Shown in pieces: positions 10,932-23,406 of a DNA stretch of 64,000 bases (the first letter of the stretch is position 1; each line of letters begins with the position of its first letter). The notes beneath the pieces are model-generated. The model saw nothing but the letters and a program-made list of their open reading frames with translations, was not told the origin of the DNA and did no database searches. A program made the position numbers and the translations under genes. This DNA comes from Eublepharis macularius (taxonomy: Eukaryota > Chordata > Lepidosauria > Squamata > Eublepharidae). Location: assembly GCF_028583425.1 (NCBI RefSeq), contig NC_072794.1:23371232-23435231 (forward strand), given 5' to 3'.

Positions 10932-12308
10932 AACTACAATGCCAAGACCACAGCAATACAGCCCGGAAAACCCACAACAACCATCGTTCTCCGGCTGTGA
11001 AAGCCTTCGACAATACAAAAGTTTGTACGTTTTGGAAATAACACGTTCATCATTTGTACAATGCTCTTTTTCAAACACTGTCTTATCGTAGTCAAACTTT
11101 TTATCTTATTTAAACCTTTCTAGTAATTGTGCATAGAAGAACCATTGATATTTATAGCCTTTAACTATTAGTTTTCCCTTGTCTTCAATTTAGTCTCCTT
11201 GTGAAAACTCTAATAATTCTCCATACATCAACCGTCTCTGTCTAGTTGTCATTTCGCCTCTATAAAAAGCTTCCTGTGTTGAAATCCAAAGTGGTGTCTT
11301 CTGTGATAGTCTCAGTTTATATTTATTCCAAATTCTCAAGATGGCTCTCCTAATATAATGATTTTTAAAGTCTATTTTATCATACCACAAATAAGCATGC
11401 CATCCATATCTCAGGTTATCATGACCTTCCGTTGTCAAGAGCCTCTCATTTCTCAAAAGCACCCATTCCTTCATCCGCATTAGACTTGAGGCAGCGAAAT
11501 ACAACTTCAAGTCCAGTAAACCTAAGCCATCTCTTTCCTTTGCATCTTGTAAAATTTTATATTTAACTCTTGTTTTTTTCCCTTGCCATATAAATGTTGA
11601 TATATCCTTTTGCCACTGTTTAAATGGTACTTCTGAAGATAAAACAGGTATTGTCTTGAACAAAAATAGCATCCTAGGTAAAACATTCATCTTAATAACA
11701 TATTCTCCCCAAAAGGACAACTGTACTTTATCCCATCTTAATATATCCTTTTGAATTTCTTTCCATGTCTTAACATATTTATTTTGAAATAGCATACAAT
11801 TCATCCCGTCAGCGTGATTCCTAAATATTTTACGTTTTTTTCAACCTTGGACCTGTTATTCTCATCAGTTCTTCCTGGCTTTTAGTATCCATATTTTTCG
11901 TTAACATATTTGTTTTCTGTTCATTTATTTTGAAACCTGCCAGAGTATCAAACTCTATCAACTTCTCCATCAATATTTCAATTCCCTCTGGGTTTTCCAG
12001 GATTAAAACTAAATCATCTGCGAATGCTCTTAATTTGTATGACTCTTTTTTAATTTTTACTCCTCTAATCCTTCCCTCCTGTCTAATGTCTCTATTAAGA
12101 CCTCCAACACCCAAATAAAAAGAAGTGGTGACAATGGACATCCTTGACATGTTTGTATCTCACATGGTTTAGTTCATTCTCCATTAACAGTAATTTTAGC
12201 AGTCTGTGAAGTGTAAATTGATTTCACCCATTTTATAAAATTCTCCCCCAAGTTCATCTTTTCAAAAACTTGGAACAGGAAAATCCAGTTCAATTCATCA
12301 GAGGTCTT

Positions 12309-12521
12309 GGCTGTTTTCACATGCGCCCCAGGAGATCACGCAAACTCACAGCATGAAGTGTCTTCCTAGCATGATCTCCCGGCATGATCCCCTTTAATGG
12401 CCCGATAACGTCAGAAAAAGAGCCATTGAACGGGATCGTGCTGAGAAATTGCGCTAGGAAGACACTTTTATGGCATGAGCTTTGCGCGATCTTCTGGATG
12501 CCTGGCTGTGTGAAAACAGCC
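12309..12521. mobile_element. Harbinger-like miniature element inside L1
   Basis: Ends GGCTGTTTTCACA(T) and inverse (TGTGTGAAAACAGCC) bound a 213 bp partly palindromic interior. The 3-bp flank CTT is duplicated (12306-12308 and 12522-12524). Reading across the empty site restores the L1 reverse-transcriptase frame, which confirms the insertion boundaries. TIR and 3-bp duplication fit PIF/Harbinger; the superfamily is inferred. Confidence 0.8.
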
Positions 12522-13644
12522 CTTCTCTGCATCCAAGAAAATTAGAGCTGCTTGTTTTTCATTGCATTTATCCAAGTATTCCACTATATCCAATAGAGTT
12601 CTAACATTGTCTTTCAACTGTCTTTTGGGCAAAAAAATCACTTCATGAATAAAGTCATTGAGAACATGCACTGCTGCTGTTGCTGCTGCCAAGGGAGCTT
12701 CTTCCATCAAGGGCTGGGCTTTCCATCTGCCCGGCCCCGCCCCTTGCTGCTCCAGCCTACAAAGGCTGTTGTTGCCAGAGGTCTGCCTGCACTGCTGCTG
12801 TTGCCGCTACATCCAATGTCTACATCCAATGAACATGCTAGTATGTAGTGTCAGACATGGGGTCAAATGAGCAAGGCTGGAGCATAGGGACCATGTACCA
12901 CACATCATCTCCTATTCCCCACCCCCAGTACATGCAATTTAAGAATTAAATTGCAATTAAAGAAACTCCTATTGGATGGTTGTAGCAGCCTGAAGACAAC
13001 ACTCACTGGAAAAGAAAATATTGCTAGGAAAAGTTGAAGGCAGTAGGAGAAGAGGAAGACCCAACATGAGATAAATTAAGTCAATAAAGGAAGCCATGGC
13101 CTTCACTTTGTAAGATCTGAGCATGGCCATTAATGATAGGTCATTAATTCATAGGTTTGCCATAAGTCAGAAGCAACTTGACAACATATAACACACACAT
13201 TGGGTGCTTTGGAAAAATAGATCAGGCAGTGAGGCAGCCTGGGACAAAGTATTTGCATTTCAAACCCTATTAATGTTGATTCAGCCAGGCAAAATGGCCA
13301 AGGCTAGAACAGAGAGTAGAGCTATGCAGCTCCCCCTTCCAGCAGGATGAGCGCACCTCTTTGTTAATTGATGCTTGATCAATGACATTGATTAATAGAT
13401 GATGGAGGAGCAACATGTCTACCATATCTTCATGGAGAAAGAAGAAATGTGTTTTCTGGTCAACAAAGACTGTCAGAAATGCTTCTGAATTCCATCTCCT
13501 CCTCCCTGTCCCCCTCCCTTCCATATCCACTTCAACCTGAACAATTTCTTCTTTCTAGAGCAGATCTATGGAGAAGACAGACTCTCACCTGAAATCGAGC
13601 AACCCTCCACACATACCTTAACAGGTATGTGGGCTACCTTAAGC

Positions 13645-14261
13645 AGGGCCAGCGCCAGGGTTTCTGGCACCTGAGGCTGGGGGCAGCTTCAAGCCTGCCC
13701 TCCGCCCCCTACTGCACCAGCCTTGGGACTGAGGCTGCCAGGCCTGCCGCCCAGCCCCCCAGGGAGTCGCAAGCTGTATGCCGAGGAAGAGCCACCCGCC
13801 CGAGCCTTTTCCAGCAGCGCTCCAGCGCCCAGGCTGGACAACAAGATCTTTCTTTGGGTCTTTCTTTGGGTCTTTCTTTAGATCTTTCTATGGGGAGATG
13901 AAGCGGCTGGTGCAGGGTGAGCGAGAGGGAGCGAGGGCGCCATGGTTCTTTGCAGAGCGGGACCCCTGCTTCAGAGGAGGTGGAGGCTGGGCCGGGGGCG
14001 GCATGCAGGGGAGGCCTGCTTCTGCCCCCTCGCACCCGAACTGCAGGGTGGCGGGTGGCTGGGCAGGAGAGCTGGGAGTCCGCCTGCTCAAACTGCCCTG
14101 TGCTGCCACGGGTGGCTGCGGAGGTGCATGTTCATCCTCCCAGCCCTCCTGGTCCGTTGCTCTGTGCATGGGTGGCTGAGCGGTGTGCCCCTGGCGCCCC
14201 CTCCAGTGCCTCAGCACCTGTGGCACCTGCCTCACCACCTCAATGGTGTCACTGGCCCTGA
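13645..14261. mobile_element. GC-rich hAT-like non-autonomous element
   Basis: The left end AGGGCCAGCGCCAGGG and right end CACTGGCCCTGA are inverted relatives, flanked by the perfect 8-bp duplication CCTTAAGC (13637-13644 and 14262-14269). The interior is GC-rich with a short TCTTTCTTTGGG-type repeat near 13,850. Overlapping long frames in several phases come from base composition, not coding. Confidence 0.82.
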
Positions 14262-14274
14262 CCTTAAGCACCAG

Positions 14275-15440
14275 CAGGAAATGACTTTAATATTCAGTGT
14301 ACAGATTCCATCAAAAGTCACTGCACATTTCTGCAAGGTCAATGCTCATCAGGGTCGATGGCTCCAGGCCCCTTGCCTCTCCAGTTCTTCTTATATTTGC
14401 AGCTCTCTTTCTGCAGTAGACACTGCTAGTGATAGCCATGGTTTAAAGATATCCATTGATGCTGGGGCTAGGACTAGGGAGCAGCAAAGTGCAAAAGGCT
14501 GACTGTAGTCTGTGCACAGAAAGAGTTTTTCTCTCTCATATTATCACTGAGAAGCAAGGAACACCCTGCTCGTGAAGCATCTTTTCATTTCCCTCTGAAA
14601 CGCATTCTTTTCTTGGAACTATAACTGTATGAGGGAGAATTATATCCAGCATCCATTTGGCTAGAATTTATTTACTTGCCACGAGATCCTGGAGGAGTAC
14701 ATAATGCTTGTCTTTACGATTAGTTACTGAACTTTCGTAAAGAAGACTCATGCAGAAATGTGGTATTTACCAGCCTCATTTCAGACTTGGGACTTGGGTA
14801 TTCTTTCACTCACTGAAATTCAGTGAACGAAATCACGAGGATTATTCTGTTCCTTCCTTCATGATGGATTTTATTGTGATTTGTCTGATAGTGGCTCATT
14901 TCAGACATCACCCCAAAGCATGGCTGAGGAAGAATTTATTACAATATTTCAATTACCAGCCACCCAAAATAAAGTGTGATGCACCAAATGTGAAAGGTCT
15001 GCATCTCAACTGACAAACCATGGGGACTGGAGTACTGAGTAAACATTAGGCGTCTCTCTACATGAGACATCTGACTCGTGAAGAACATGTGCCAGGAGAT
15101 GCAATGGTAGCTAGGAAGGATAGTTTTAAAAGACAGCGCTGGTGGCTGAGCAAAGACTTTCCTATACACTGGAGCTGTGTGAAGGGGCTGTGAAATGCCA
15201 GAAGGGAAACTGCAGCCCATTATAACTTCTCCCAAGTCCAAGCTTGGCTCTGGAAGGCAGGTCCAGCTCATTTCCATTCCTTGCTGCCCTCTGGTTGGGA
15301 TTCCACACAATTTTAGACTGGAGAGGTGAAATTGACAGACTTTTGCATCTCCCTACACTTGATGAGCATGTACCGAGGCGTTTCATGTAAAGTGATACTT
15401 AGTAGTATAGTATGAATGCATTGTTTGAGTAACATAATAG
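14275..15440. other. Intergenic, nothing recognised
   Basis: Unique-looking sequence. Frames of 74-123 codons at 14,750-15,386 overlap on opposite strands and show no domain. Confidence 0.45.
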
Positions 15441-15448
15441 AACGAGTG

Positions 15449-15853
15449 CAGGGCTTTTTTTCAGGTGGAATGCAGTGGAATGGAGTTCCAGCACCTCTTG
15501 AAAATGGTCACATGGTTGGTGGCCCCACCCCCTGATCTCCAGATAGAGGGTAGTTTATATCGCCTTCCACACTGCTGGCGACATGGAGGGCAATCTAAAC
15601 TCTCCTCTGTCTGGAGATCAGGGCCACTGGCCATGTGACCATTTTCACCAAGGGTGATTTAAACTTTAAAAAACTCCCCCCCCCCGCCCCGTTCCAGCTG
15701 ACCCAAAGTGATGTCATTGCGCGGTCCCGGGAATGTGCACACACTTTGCGCACACGCATGTGGTACCAGGGGAACCACCTCCCGCCAGGAGTTGCCCCCT
15801 GTGCTGGCAACCCACTGAGTTCCACCACCTCTTTTCCCAGAAAAAAAGCCCTG
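15449..15853. mobile_element. hAT-type foldback miniature element, family A copy 3 (long form)
   Basis: At 405 bp this is the longest copy in the window. It contains an extra GC-rich block with GCGCACACGCATG-like sequence also seen in copy 7. Target duplication is AACGAGTG / AACAAGTG (15441-15448 and 15854-15861), with one mismatch, suggesting an older insertion. Confidence 0.9.
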
Positions 15854-15861
15854 AACAAGTG

Positions 15862-18020
15862 TAACTACTTCCTCGTACATTGGAGGAGGAGTTAGTCATG
15901 TGGATGCTCAGGTGTCTGGTGTACAGAGAGCAGTAACAAGCCATGAATTGCTGGTACCTCTGAAAGTTCAAATGTGCCATATGTTTTAAGTTATATATTG
16001 GATCCTGTGGCAGATTTCTCTTTGCAAAACAGCCCCAGATCATGCAGAAGCACCCAAATTACTCCTCGCTGCCTGCTTGCACTGTGAAAGTGATTTTATC
16101 TCTATTAGTTTTTCTGCATGAGCAAGACTTAGCGCAAAGTATTTCATCAGATATAATTTCACAAACAAATGAAAGGAGATCATATAAGCCATTGTTATTT
16201 CGTTAAAATACACATAAGTTTTGTGCGTTTCTGCAGATGTGGCCCTATTTCTTGAGAATGCAGGACTGCACTAAGTACATTTTCCTTTCCGCTTATGCAT
16301 TTCAGGACCCAAGTCTGTGGCTAGCACAAACCATGATTTGGTACTATGTCATAACTGAGTCATTATTATACTTTATTTAACCATATTTAACCATTTTGGA
16401 AAGATTGACACATTACACAGACCTAACCCCTCCTATACTTGTCCACTCAGGGTCCTGTTGGTCAGATGTGTGCTGTCATTTCCAGGCTTGGAACTTATTT
16501 CTCTGGCATACATAGGCCCAATTTAGATTAGGATCACAGCTCATGAGAGTAACCCTTTCCCCTCATGCAGTTTTCCTGAGCGAAGGGTCAAATGGAGATT
16601 AGGGATACCCAAACACCTGCCGGTTCAGTTCACCCTCTCTTTATCAATGCAAACAAGGAGCCAATTGTCTGTTGTTCAGTTCACTCTTCACCAGCAGTTC
16701 AGGCCTGTTTGTCAAGTTACTTTTCAGCTATTCAATCAGTACAGTGCAGCACAGAGCAACTGGGGGCATTTCACACATGTACATTCTCACAGAGGCCAAT
16801 GGCTGTCCTACTTTCCCCCTTCCCCTCCCTCACAGGTAGGGTTGGTAGGCCAAGCTTGCTGTTAATGTCGTTCTGTTAGCAATGCTATTTTATGCATCCA
16901 TGTTTTCACACAGGCTCGTGCGAGATGTAGTTCCCCCTTCACATCTTTTAATGCCATCATCCAACCAGCCATGGCCCAAGGCTGGATCAATCTTGCCTTC
17001 TGCATAGATGCAAAAGCCCTCACAAAATAAATGGAACTCCTCCACCACAAGGAAAGGAAACTCCACTGCCTCAGCTACTGCAGAGGTGCAAAGGTTTTCA
17101 ACAATTATTTGAAATGGTCAACTGGTAGGTGAATAGATTGGATGTTCAGCTCACAGGTGATTGCAGGTACATTTGACTACCAGCAGACTTTTGTAGCATC
17201 TCTATTTGATAGGTAAGCCATACGATATCCTGTCTTAAGATGGGATATTTTAGACTTCACAATTCAGAATTTCAAATATTTATTTCATATTCCAAAGGAA
17301 AGTATTTCCTCTAAGCACCCATTCTCCCACCCTCTGCAAGGAGCTATAAGTAAGGAAAGTCAATGGCTGCAATCAATAGGCAAGTGGCTGTGAGGTGGAC
17401 CGTGACTGAAAGACAATGTGCAGATCAGGAAGTGTCCAGTTTTAGAGAGGACTGTGAAGGAAATGGATATTGGCAGAAATGACAAAGCCATTATATCATC
17501 CCTCACTGTGCAGCAAAGGAAGTATCTGGGCTCTTCTGCACCAGAAGTACCACTGGGCTGCAATGATAACTCATATGGTACTTGGAAAGGCCACCAAAGA
17601 AAATTGTATGAACTCTGGTGTATGGGGCTTCTATGAACTCAAAGTTATGACAGATGCCTCCAGTTATGAAATACAGATCTCTGGAAATTCTATGGAAGTG
17701 ACACAGGATAGCTCTAGGAATCACCAAGAACTCTATGGTAAACACATAGATTCTGGTAATTCTAAAGCCACCTTTTATTACTTTCAGGTTGTACCTGGAA
17801 GTGATGTACTGGTGGCCAATGTCACTGTTTTTTATTTTATTTTTCTCCCTCTGACACTTAGAACGGTGGTGTGTAATGAGGGATGGGTGGCAAGCCTGTT
17901 TTGACTGAAGAAGCCAGGGATTTAACCTGAGACTGTCTGTATGCAAAGTACTTGTACTTGTAAGCTTGGTACTTATATGCAAAGTACCACTGAGCCACAG
18001 CCCCTGAGTATGGAAATGAA
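15862..18020. other. Intergenic, mostly unrecognised
   Basis: Reversed repeat pieces lie at about 17,640-17,900. The 181-codon minus-strand frame at 17503-18048 and the 144-codon plus-strand frame at 17470-17904 run through them and are not supported as genes. Confidence 0.45.
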
Positions 18021-18030
18021 TGAGAGCTGC

Positions 18031-18457
18031 CAGGGCCAGCCCGCCCACTGAGCCAGGCCGGCAGCCTCCTCAGGCGCTAAGGCACCAGAGGGGGCGCCGG
18101 CCCGGGGCGGGGGGGGGTGCGCTACAGAGCTCAATTGTCCTGTGCTGCTGTGCCTGGCCCGCAGCTGCTGCGTCTAACCAGGAGTGCATGCTGGCAGCGG
18201 CAGCGTGGGGCAGCTGAACAGGCAGCCTCCCATTCAGTTGCTCTGTGGGCCAGGCACAGCCAGCGACCAGGGCAGCCAGCTGCACGTGGCCCGCAGAGCA
18301 ACTGAACGGGAGGGCTGGAAGGCCCCCCCATGCGCACACCAGCCCTGCATGATGATGTCACATGCAGAGACATCATTATGCGGTCTGGTGCGTGTGCGCG
18401 AGCATGCAACAGCAGCCTTAAGCTGCCTCAGGCACCAGCGACGCTGGAGCCGGTCCT
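18031..18457. mobile_element. GC-rich hAT-like element, relative of the 13.6-kb copy
   Basis: The left end CAGGGCCAGCCCGCCC and right end GGAGCCGGTCCTG resemble the element at 13645-14261. The flanks AGAGCTGC / GGAGCTGC form a near-perfect 8-bp duplication. The interior has a high density of chance frames and no recognisable protein. Confidence 0.7.
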
Positions 18458-19333
18458 GGGAGCTGCATAGTACTAGAGTAGAAATATAGGTTTGTGGGGC
18501 TTCCACTTCTGGAGTAAGTTGGGCCCTGGATGAATTCCATGTCCCAGGGAGCCTAAATTTGCCCCCCCCCCTCGTCCAGTTCTATATTCTTCTGCATTAA
18601 TTCCAATGAAATGATTCCAGGAGGGGGGGCATGAAGTATCCACAAATGTAAGAATTTGCTATCTAATGCTTTCATGATCCCACCAGGGCTTGGGGAAACA
18701 ATAGCTGCTGATTGCCCAACTGCCTCCTAAACTATTTGCTAATGTTTTCTCTACCCTTAAAAGCCCCTTGTGGTTAAGGAGATTGCAACCTTCACAGAGT
18801 CTGTTTACAGTCTATAAGTGGCCCATAGACTGAGTCTTTTTTGGAGAGCAGAATCTTGCCTGGGTCAGAACGCTATTAAAAAAAATAATACAAGCTTGCT
18901 CCATTCTTGGTAAAAAACCATTTTCTGGCCTTGCCTGGAGTGTTTTTGCTTGCTTCCTGCAGTATCTCCCTATAGTTGCTCTATACGGAACAGTAATTGA
19001 AGCTGTGCTGTTAAAAGCATTCATATGTCAAGAAGCTCTGGTTTCAAAACAGTGCTTTCATTGGAGATGGGGGACTTTGAAAGCATCACATTCCAAAAGG
19101 TCATTTCACAGAGTGGGTGGGGGAGCAGGGAGGAAATCGGTTGCTATGGGAACCCAAGAACTCGAAGACCTAGTCGCTTCTCACCAAAGTGAAAATCCTG
19201 CTTTAAGGTAGAGGCAAAGACCACGGAGCTCAAGCAACTGGCTCTTATGCCTTTATCCACACTGATGAAATGGTTCAGGTTTTACACATAAGAGATCACA
19301 GCACTTCCACCCGCCGCTTGTAATCAGGGTTAG

Positions 19334-19525
19334 ACCATGACTCAATGGTAGAGCATGTGCTTTGCAGGCAGAAGGTTCTAGTTCACCCCTCACCCCCAGC
19401 ATCTCCAGGCAAAAGTATCAGGTAGGACGTGAGGTAAAAGTTGTCTGCCTGATACCCTGGAGAGCTCCTGCTAGCCAGCATAGGCAAGACTGACCTTGAT
19501 AGACCAAGGCTCTGACTCAGGGTCA
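19334..19525 (+). repeat. tRNA-derived SINE (third type)
   Basis: The A box is in CTCAATGGTAGAGCATGTGC and the B box region in AGAAGGTTCTAGTTCACCCC. The body includes GCATCTCCAGGCAAAAGTAT, CCCTGGAGAGCTCCTG and CTGACCTTGATAGACC. A Pol III tRNA-like head, not a functional tRNA gene. Confidence 0.75.
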
Positions 19526-19529
19526 AAAC

Positions 19530-21060
19530 ACACAAGATGCACGGGCGAGTGTTGGATCCTGCAAGGATCCCTGGGAATTGTAGTTTTAAAAAAACAGCCG
19601 CTCGATGTGAATCTCAGCTCAACTGGGGAGAATCACAACTGGAGGGACTTTCTCACACACTCTCTCTCAGGAGCTCAGGATGGGGGTGGGGGGAGGTTGG
19701 GAACGACGTAACAAGAGATAGGAAAAAAGCCAAGGTGTTTTGCGAGCGAGCAAGAAACCAGTCCCTCCCATTCTACTTCTCCTGGCAGGGTCCTGTTATA
19801 TCCTTCCCCCCTCCCCCTGCCCTGTCTCTGACCTCCTGAAGGAAAACCAGCTGCTTGGATTTTTGAAAGAGTGAATTTCTCTAGTTGAGGAGCTGTTCTT
19901 TGCAAGAAAATCCACTTCACTCGGTTTTCCTCCAGTTGCTTGGAGAGGGGAGGGTGAGACTACCACTCCCAGGAATGCTTCCGGGACAAATCAAGTGCTC
20001 TTCATGTGTAATTCATCTTGTGTGTTTCTACTCTCAGAATCTCTCTACACAAGACATCTTACACAGGCATGCTCAAGTGAAAGATCTTACACTTGTTCTT
20101 CCATTATGGATATACATGCACTGCTAGGGAGACAGAGTACACCTGAATATAAAACCACACAGAAAGTAAATCACTTGAGCATCCCCATGTAAGATAGCTT
20201 GTGTAGAGAGACTCTCAGTATCAAGCAGTTTAATGTTCATGTAAATAGGTCTGCAAGGTCCCTGTATGGAGATGGTACCAGTGTGTCCACATTCCCGAAG
20301 GAACCATGTGAGGCCCCAGATAGCTACCACTCCTCCCGTCCCATCCCACCACTGTTCCATGGACTACTACGAGCAATAGAATCCTCATGTTTCCTCAACT
20401 TTCAAATATACAAGATTCAAGTAGACAGTTTTTCGGAAGGGAACACTAAGCTGCGTTTGGGGTACATGATGAAAGGATTTCCCTGTGGTAGAAGGAAACT
20501 CTTCTCTGTTTTTTTAGTAACCCTTCTCCTCTTTTTAGGTTTGGGATTTTGCTGCAAACCGGGGTGTCCCTCCAGCTTTGCATAAAGATCTCTTTTCTAT
20601 GTGCTTAGCCCCCAGTTTATGGATATAATGATCCACATCTGGGGCCACATGGAGACCTTAGATACAATGATATTCTTTTTCTTGCTCTCCTTTACTTGTG
20701 GCAGTTCTACTCCAATTTCTGAGGAGCCTAGAAAAGCTCAATGATAAAATTTTTTCACTTGATCTTATATGTGCAGCCAGAATTCTTTGAATTTTTTAAA
20801 ATGAAAACACAGGTGGGCTTCAGGTGGGTGGCTGTGATAGTCTTTAGTAGTAGAACAAAATGTGAGTCCTGTAGAGGCTTAAAGACCAACTAAATTTTTC
20901 AGGGTATAAGCTTTCATGAGTCAAAGCTCACTGCATCAAAGTCACTTGTGTAATTATTTGATGTATGTACGTATACCCCCTGCTCTTTTCTGAGCTTTTC
21001 CTTTTCCCCTGTTGTACCGAATACATATTTCTCTACACAGGGCTGTCTTGTTAGGACAGA
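19530..21060. other. Intergenic, a few repeat tails
   Basis: A common reptile repeat end (AGGCTTAAAGACCAAC ... ATAAGCTTTCATGAG) lies at 20,850-20,942; relatives are at 40,690-40,790 and 50,490-50,610. The 128-codon frame at 20199-20585 has no recognisable domain. Confidence 0.45.
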
Positions 21061-21113
21061 TTCACACATGACGAACTCCACTAGTTTGTGTTCTGAGAGT
21101 TCCATGCTTCTCA

Positions 21114-21312
21114 GAGCCAAGCTACACGTGACGAATGACACTTGCCTGGCAAGTGAACAGACTCACGTGTATTCCTCCCTGTTCACTTGCCATTCACTTG
21201 CACTCCACTTGATCAAGTGGAGCACAAGTGAATGGCAAGTGAACAGGGAGGAATACACATGCGTCTGTTCATTTGCCAGGCAAGTGTCATTCGTCACTTG
21301 TAGCTTGGCTCT
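21114..21312. mobile_element. Palindromic element, family B (AGAGCCAAGCTAC termini), copy 1
   Basis: The termini AGAGCCAAGCTAC / GTAGCTTGGCTCT are inverse copies, and the interior (GACACTTGCCTGGCAAGTGAAC and inverse) makes almost the whole 199 bp self-complementary. The same element is at 29597-29740. No coding. Confidence 0.82.
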
Positions 21313-21660
21313 CAGCATGTTGGGAGAGGAGGCTTAGAGCATTCCCCAATGTGAAACTGCCCCAGGGAGATGCTATTTGTGTGTTAGAGAAACTTGAGAG
21401 TAGCCCTGGTAAGTTTCCTCAGTATGGCAAATAGCAGCTCCCTGGAATCATTTCAGGCTGGGGAAATGGTGAGTGGGGAAGACTTAAGTCTTCTCCACAT
21501 GTGCTCTACAGTCCCAATCTGAATCAGGCGGTGCCTGCCTGAGAATTAAGTTCCAAACATGGAATTGCCTTTTCTCAGCATGTATCTGATCAGAAGTCCT
21601 TGTGCAGCCACTTTGTAATGTGTAAATCAGCCCTTAGGGAGGAAGGATTCATTAGCAATT

Positions 21661-21905
21661 GTCCTGGGGGGGTCAGATAGTATAGTGGATCTCAGGTAGA
21701 GTGGCTCTAAGATTTTACCACAGAGGTTCTGGTGATTCCTAGAGCTACCTTTAAAAGTTGTGCCTTCAGTGATGTTGCTGTATTTATTTTTCTCAGTCAG
21801 ACAGCATAGGGAATCACAGGTAGAGTAGCTCTATGGTTTTACAACAGAGGTTCTGGTAATTCCTAGAGCTACCTTTAAAAGTTGTGCCTTATTTATTTTA
21901 TTTTT
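21661..21905 (+). repeat. Tandem duplication (~120 bp) of an interspersed repeat
   Basis: The block with TTCTGGTGATTCCTAGAGC and TACCTTTAAAAGTTGTGCC occurs twice in a row with a few changes. Related pieces are at 24,140-24,260 and, reversed, at 17,690-17,760. Confidence 0.75.
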
Positions 21906-22751
21906 CTTCCACCACCACTCCAAGCAGTGGGGGTGATGGGGCCTGCTGCCGAGAGGCCTCTCACCACAGCAGGAGGCTTGGAAAGCTTCGTTTTTCTGGA
22001 GTCAGAACACGGTATCTGGAAGCCATAATTAGCTGACCTACATTCCCAGCTTTCCTTCGCTTCTAAGTTCTAACTCTTGTAGATCCAAAGATAAGAAGCA
22101 AAATGCAAAGGCAGTATCCTCCTACATTGTTTAGTGAAAAATAAGCCTGCTCCCACATTCCATTTTTCTAGCCAATGGGAGAATGCACAGCTACGATTGA
22201 CATGCCGGCTGTCTCTTTTCCCATCAAGCCTAACTGTTGTCCAAGAAGCAAGTGGAAGTAACTCCTTGTATAAGCAAATGATCCAATAGAACCATGTGCC
22301 ACCAAACCTTCCACAACTCTAGTTGGTAATTGTAAGGAACAGAGCAACCTTTATATGATGCAGCGTGTGTATAATTAGCACACTATTTACATAATATGTA
22401 AACTAGTTTGTCTGGATTGGGGGAACTGAAATATGGTCACGTAACTGTGAGGAGAGAATGGTTCACAAGGTGACAACATAAGATCCTAAATGATACTCAG
22501 AAGTATTTTATGTACGCCTCTCTGTGTGTGTATACCTAGTTGTTCTCTTTCCTTCTCCTTGCCGTATTCCTTCAGAGGGACTCTGAAATAAAAGAATTTC
22601 TAGTTTATGCTATGATTGCTAAACAACATGGTGAGCTGTGTGAGAAGACCCCACCATAGTTCTTCAATTTTCAGGTGACTACGTTGAGAAAGAACAAACT
22701 AGTTGTTGTGGATTTTCCGAGCTGTATCGCCATGGTTTTGGCATTGTAGTT

Positions 22752-22792
22752 CCTGACGTTTCGCCAGCAGCTGTGACTGGCATCTTCAGAGG
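22752..22792 (-). ncRNA. Hammerhead ribozyme-like core
   Basis: Minus strand has CTGAAGA, stem II with one changed base (GCCAGT against GCTGGC, giving a T-G wobble), GAAAC-GTC and AGG. Core nucleotides are intact. Confidence 0.55.
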
Positions 22793-23365
22793 TGTAGCAC
22801 TGAAAGACAGAGATCTCTCAGTGTCACAGTGTGGAAAAGAAGTTCTTCCCTTTTCTTCATGATATGGACGGGCCCCGTGTTCAGTCGCTTGGGGCTGCTG
22901 TTGTCACATTATCTCTAGCATGGTTCTGAAGAGACGGGGACCTCTCCACCCCATATTACTAAAAGCTGCTCCAACCTGGGAAGTTTTTATGCAAAGCTTT
23001 GCCCAAGTGGCTTGCTGTTGATTGTTGGCAAGTAGGGTCGTTACGGAGTTGTGGATTTTCCAGGCTGTATCACCATGGTCTTGGCATTGTAGTTCCTGAC
23101 GTTTCACCAGCAGCTGTGACTGGCATCTCACAGAGATCTCTCAGTGTCAAACTGCGGAGAAGATGTTAGATAATATTAGCATATCAAGCACCAATCCATA
23201 TGCAAAAGAACCTCCTCAGGATACAGTGAAGCATTAGCATTCCACACCCTGGGAAATTCTAACAGGATGACGCAACCCAAACCCACCTTCCTGAGTAGAT
23301 ATAAATTACCTGCTAACATCTTCTCCACAGTTTGACACTGAGAGATCTCTGTCTTTCGGTGCTAC

Positions 23366-23406
23366 ACCTCTGAAGATGCCAGTCACAGCTGCTGGCAAAA
23401 CGTCAG
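23366..23406 (+). ncRNA. Hammerhead-like core, degenerate
   Basis: Plus strand keeps CTGAAGA and the stem II arms, but GAAA has become AAAA, which removes an essential core base. Probably inactive. Confidence 0.5.

Larger units (their letters stand above)
10766..11014. mobile_element. Penelope-type terminal fragment, inverted pair, inside L1
   Basis: Two inverted copies of the same unit (TTTTCCGGGCTGTAT ... TTCAGAGGTGTAG and its inverse) lie head to head. A perfect 15-bp target duplication, ACAAAAGTTTGTACG (10751-10765 and 11015-11029), bounds it and proves insertion into the L1. Each unit contains a hammerhead-ribozyme-like core (separate entries). Family assignment follows the known link between Penelope-like elements and hammerhead motifs. 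Confidence 0.8.
9840..12660 (-). pseudogene. 5'-truncated L1 (LINE-1) ORF2 remnant
   Basis: Minus-strand frames carry the L1 reverse-transcriptase segment LIFLDAEK (about 12,535), the catalytic FADDLVL motif (about 12,030-12,085) and the long L1 C-terminal region (IKMNVLPRMLFLFKT, STFIWQGKKTRVKYKILQDAK, AARLLYAKKWKS). Frames are broken by stops and shifts, and the 5' part (endonuclease, ORF1) is missing. Two younger insertions interrupt it: a Harbinger-like element (12309-12521) and a Penelope-type fragment (10766-11014). The 3' tail is AT-rich at about 9,840-9,880. Inactive copy. Confidence 0.9.

Noticed and set aside
12645..12870. Cysteine- or alanine-rich small protein at 12.65-12.87 kb
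   Set aside because: Comes from a short GCTGCTGTTGCTGCTGCC tract and GC-rich sequence; no supporting features.
13709..14502. Several long overlapping frames (up to 186 codons)
   Set aside because: They overlap on both strands inside a GC-rich hAT-like element with an 8-bp target duplication; composition explains them.
17470..18048. 144- and 181-codon frames on opposite strands
   Set aside because: They overlap each other and cover interspersed repeat sequence; no domain, no splice support.
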